Shown piece by piece: positions 63,505 to 64,000 of a stretch of DNA of 64,000 bases. The notes beneath the pieces are model-generated. The model did no database searches, was not told where the DNA came from, and worked only from the letters and a program-made list of their open reading frames with translations. Both the position numbers and the translations under genes were made by a program. The stretch is from Ustulina deusta (taxonomy: Eukaryota > Ascomycota > Sordariomycetes > Xylariales > Xylariaceae), in contig JAJNNX010000023.1 in assembly GCA_023159155.1 (NCBI GenBank), positions 124,001-188,000 on the forward strand, written 5' to 3'. How positions within the stretch are numbered: the first letter of the stretch is position 1; each line of letters opens with the position of its first letter.

Positions 63505-64000
63505 CCTAGATAAAGGTGTAGGGTCTAGTGGACTACAAGTCAATAGGTGCCAGGTGCCACTATGGTATAGGAGTTGGAGCTTACAACTAAATCTCCTCGC
63601 GTGAGATTAAACCGAGATTGTCCTGTTAGACGATGAAGTTGTTGAGGTTATGGGTGATTGTGACTATCTGTGAATAGAGTTAGGTACTAAGAGAGGATGA
63701 TGTATAGATATTAGAAACAAGATGGCAGTTGAGAAAGGATAAGTTAGATCAAGTACTGAGAAGTACCGGTACAAAAAGTGGAACAGGAATAGTGGAGTGT
63801 GGTGTAATTAGGAAAATTGTAACTGATTATAACATGGGGTAAATAAGTTGATAAGTGAGAGTTAAAGATAAGATGGCTGATTGTGCAGGATTAGAGAAGC
63901 ACTTACCTCTTGTTTAAGATGAGCTGTAAGCTGAGAGCTTTTAGTGTTGCTAAAGGAGCAGAAGGCTTGAGCCGGGGTGAAGAAGTTGTTGTAGAGGTGA
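63505..64000 (-). other. 5' leader of gene C with a probable intron
   Basis: On the minus strand a donor-like AGAG|GTAAGTGC lies near 63906 and an acceptor at 63669 (TACCTAACTCTATTCACAG) matches gene B's leader. Pyrimidine-rich, CAAC-rich sequence typical of fungal 5' UTRs flanks it. The promoter lies at or beyond the window edge. Confidence 0.45.

Overview
The window is fungal nuclear DNA, most likely from a filamentous ascomycete (Pezizomycotina). Evidence: very short introns (44-80 nt) with GT..AG ends and CTAAC-type branch sites, a Tad-like non-LTR retrotransposon, pogo/Fot1-like DNA transposons, a Hop-type MULE, and fungus-specific families (DUF3723, HeLo, fungal NACHT). C-to-T changes in CpA context make stop codons in several transposon copies, which looks like repeat-induced point mutation (RIP). 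The species cannot be named from sequence alone. This is an accessory, repeat-rich compartment: most recognisable coding DNA is transposon-derived, and many cellular genes are broken.

Layout. 1-0.7 kb: MULE transposase fragment and terminal repeat. 2.0-7.5 kb: near-complete LINE (ORF1, ORF2) with a 14-bp target-site duplication, inserted into an unknown reading frame. 8.7-11.4 kb: Copia RNase H fragment and a LINE ORF1 relic. 12.3 kb: small intact unknown gene. 13.7 kb: solo LTR. 14.8-15.3 kb: LINE 3' end against a pogo fragment. 16.2-17.7 kb: DUF3723 pseudogene. 18.2-22.1 kb: second LINE, lacking its reverse transcriptase. 22.3-27.5 kb: pogo relics nested with a solo LTR and a complete TIR-bounded pogo element, with a broken BTB/POZ gene between them. 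28.7-29.2 kb: MITE-like inverted repeat and MULE end. 30.2-32.7 kb: gene A, a repeat-rich unknown protein. 35.5-37.4 kb: another TIR-bounded pogo element. 38.6-39.3 kb: coiled-coil ORF. 40-42 kb: degenerate tandem repeats. 42.9 kb: HeLo relic. 44.2 kb: MFS relic. 46.2-47.0 kb: cleanly splicing four-exon gene. 51.7-54.1 kb: two pogo relics and a solo LTR. 54.5-55.9 kb: gene B. 56.3-58.1 kb: LINE RT relic. 58.1-59.8 kb: NACHT and nuclease-like relics. 60.4-62.4 kb: repeats, pogo C-terminus, LTR and Lhs1-type Hsp70 fragment. 62.5-64 kb: gene C.

The most interesting content is a dispersed family of three paralogous genes (A 31314-32738, B about 54553-55728, C 62518-63504). They share an N-terminal block (GMPY/F..., MGxAL, FPTT, TPTYNxQAxxDDY) that I do not recognise. 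A and C continue into helical low-complexity repeats and a shared (F/L)NIFKKR tail. A carries three 42-bp repeats and 13 perfect 12-bp repeats coding Val-Gln-Ser-Ala. B has instead been joined to an RNF126-like RING-H2 module. B and C also share a 5' leader intron end.
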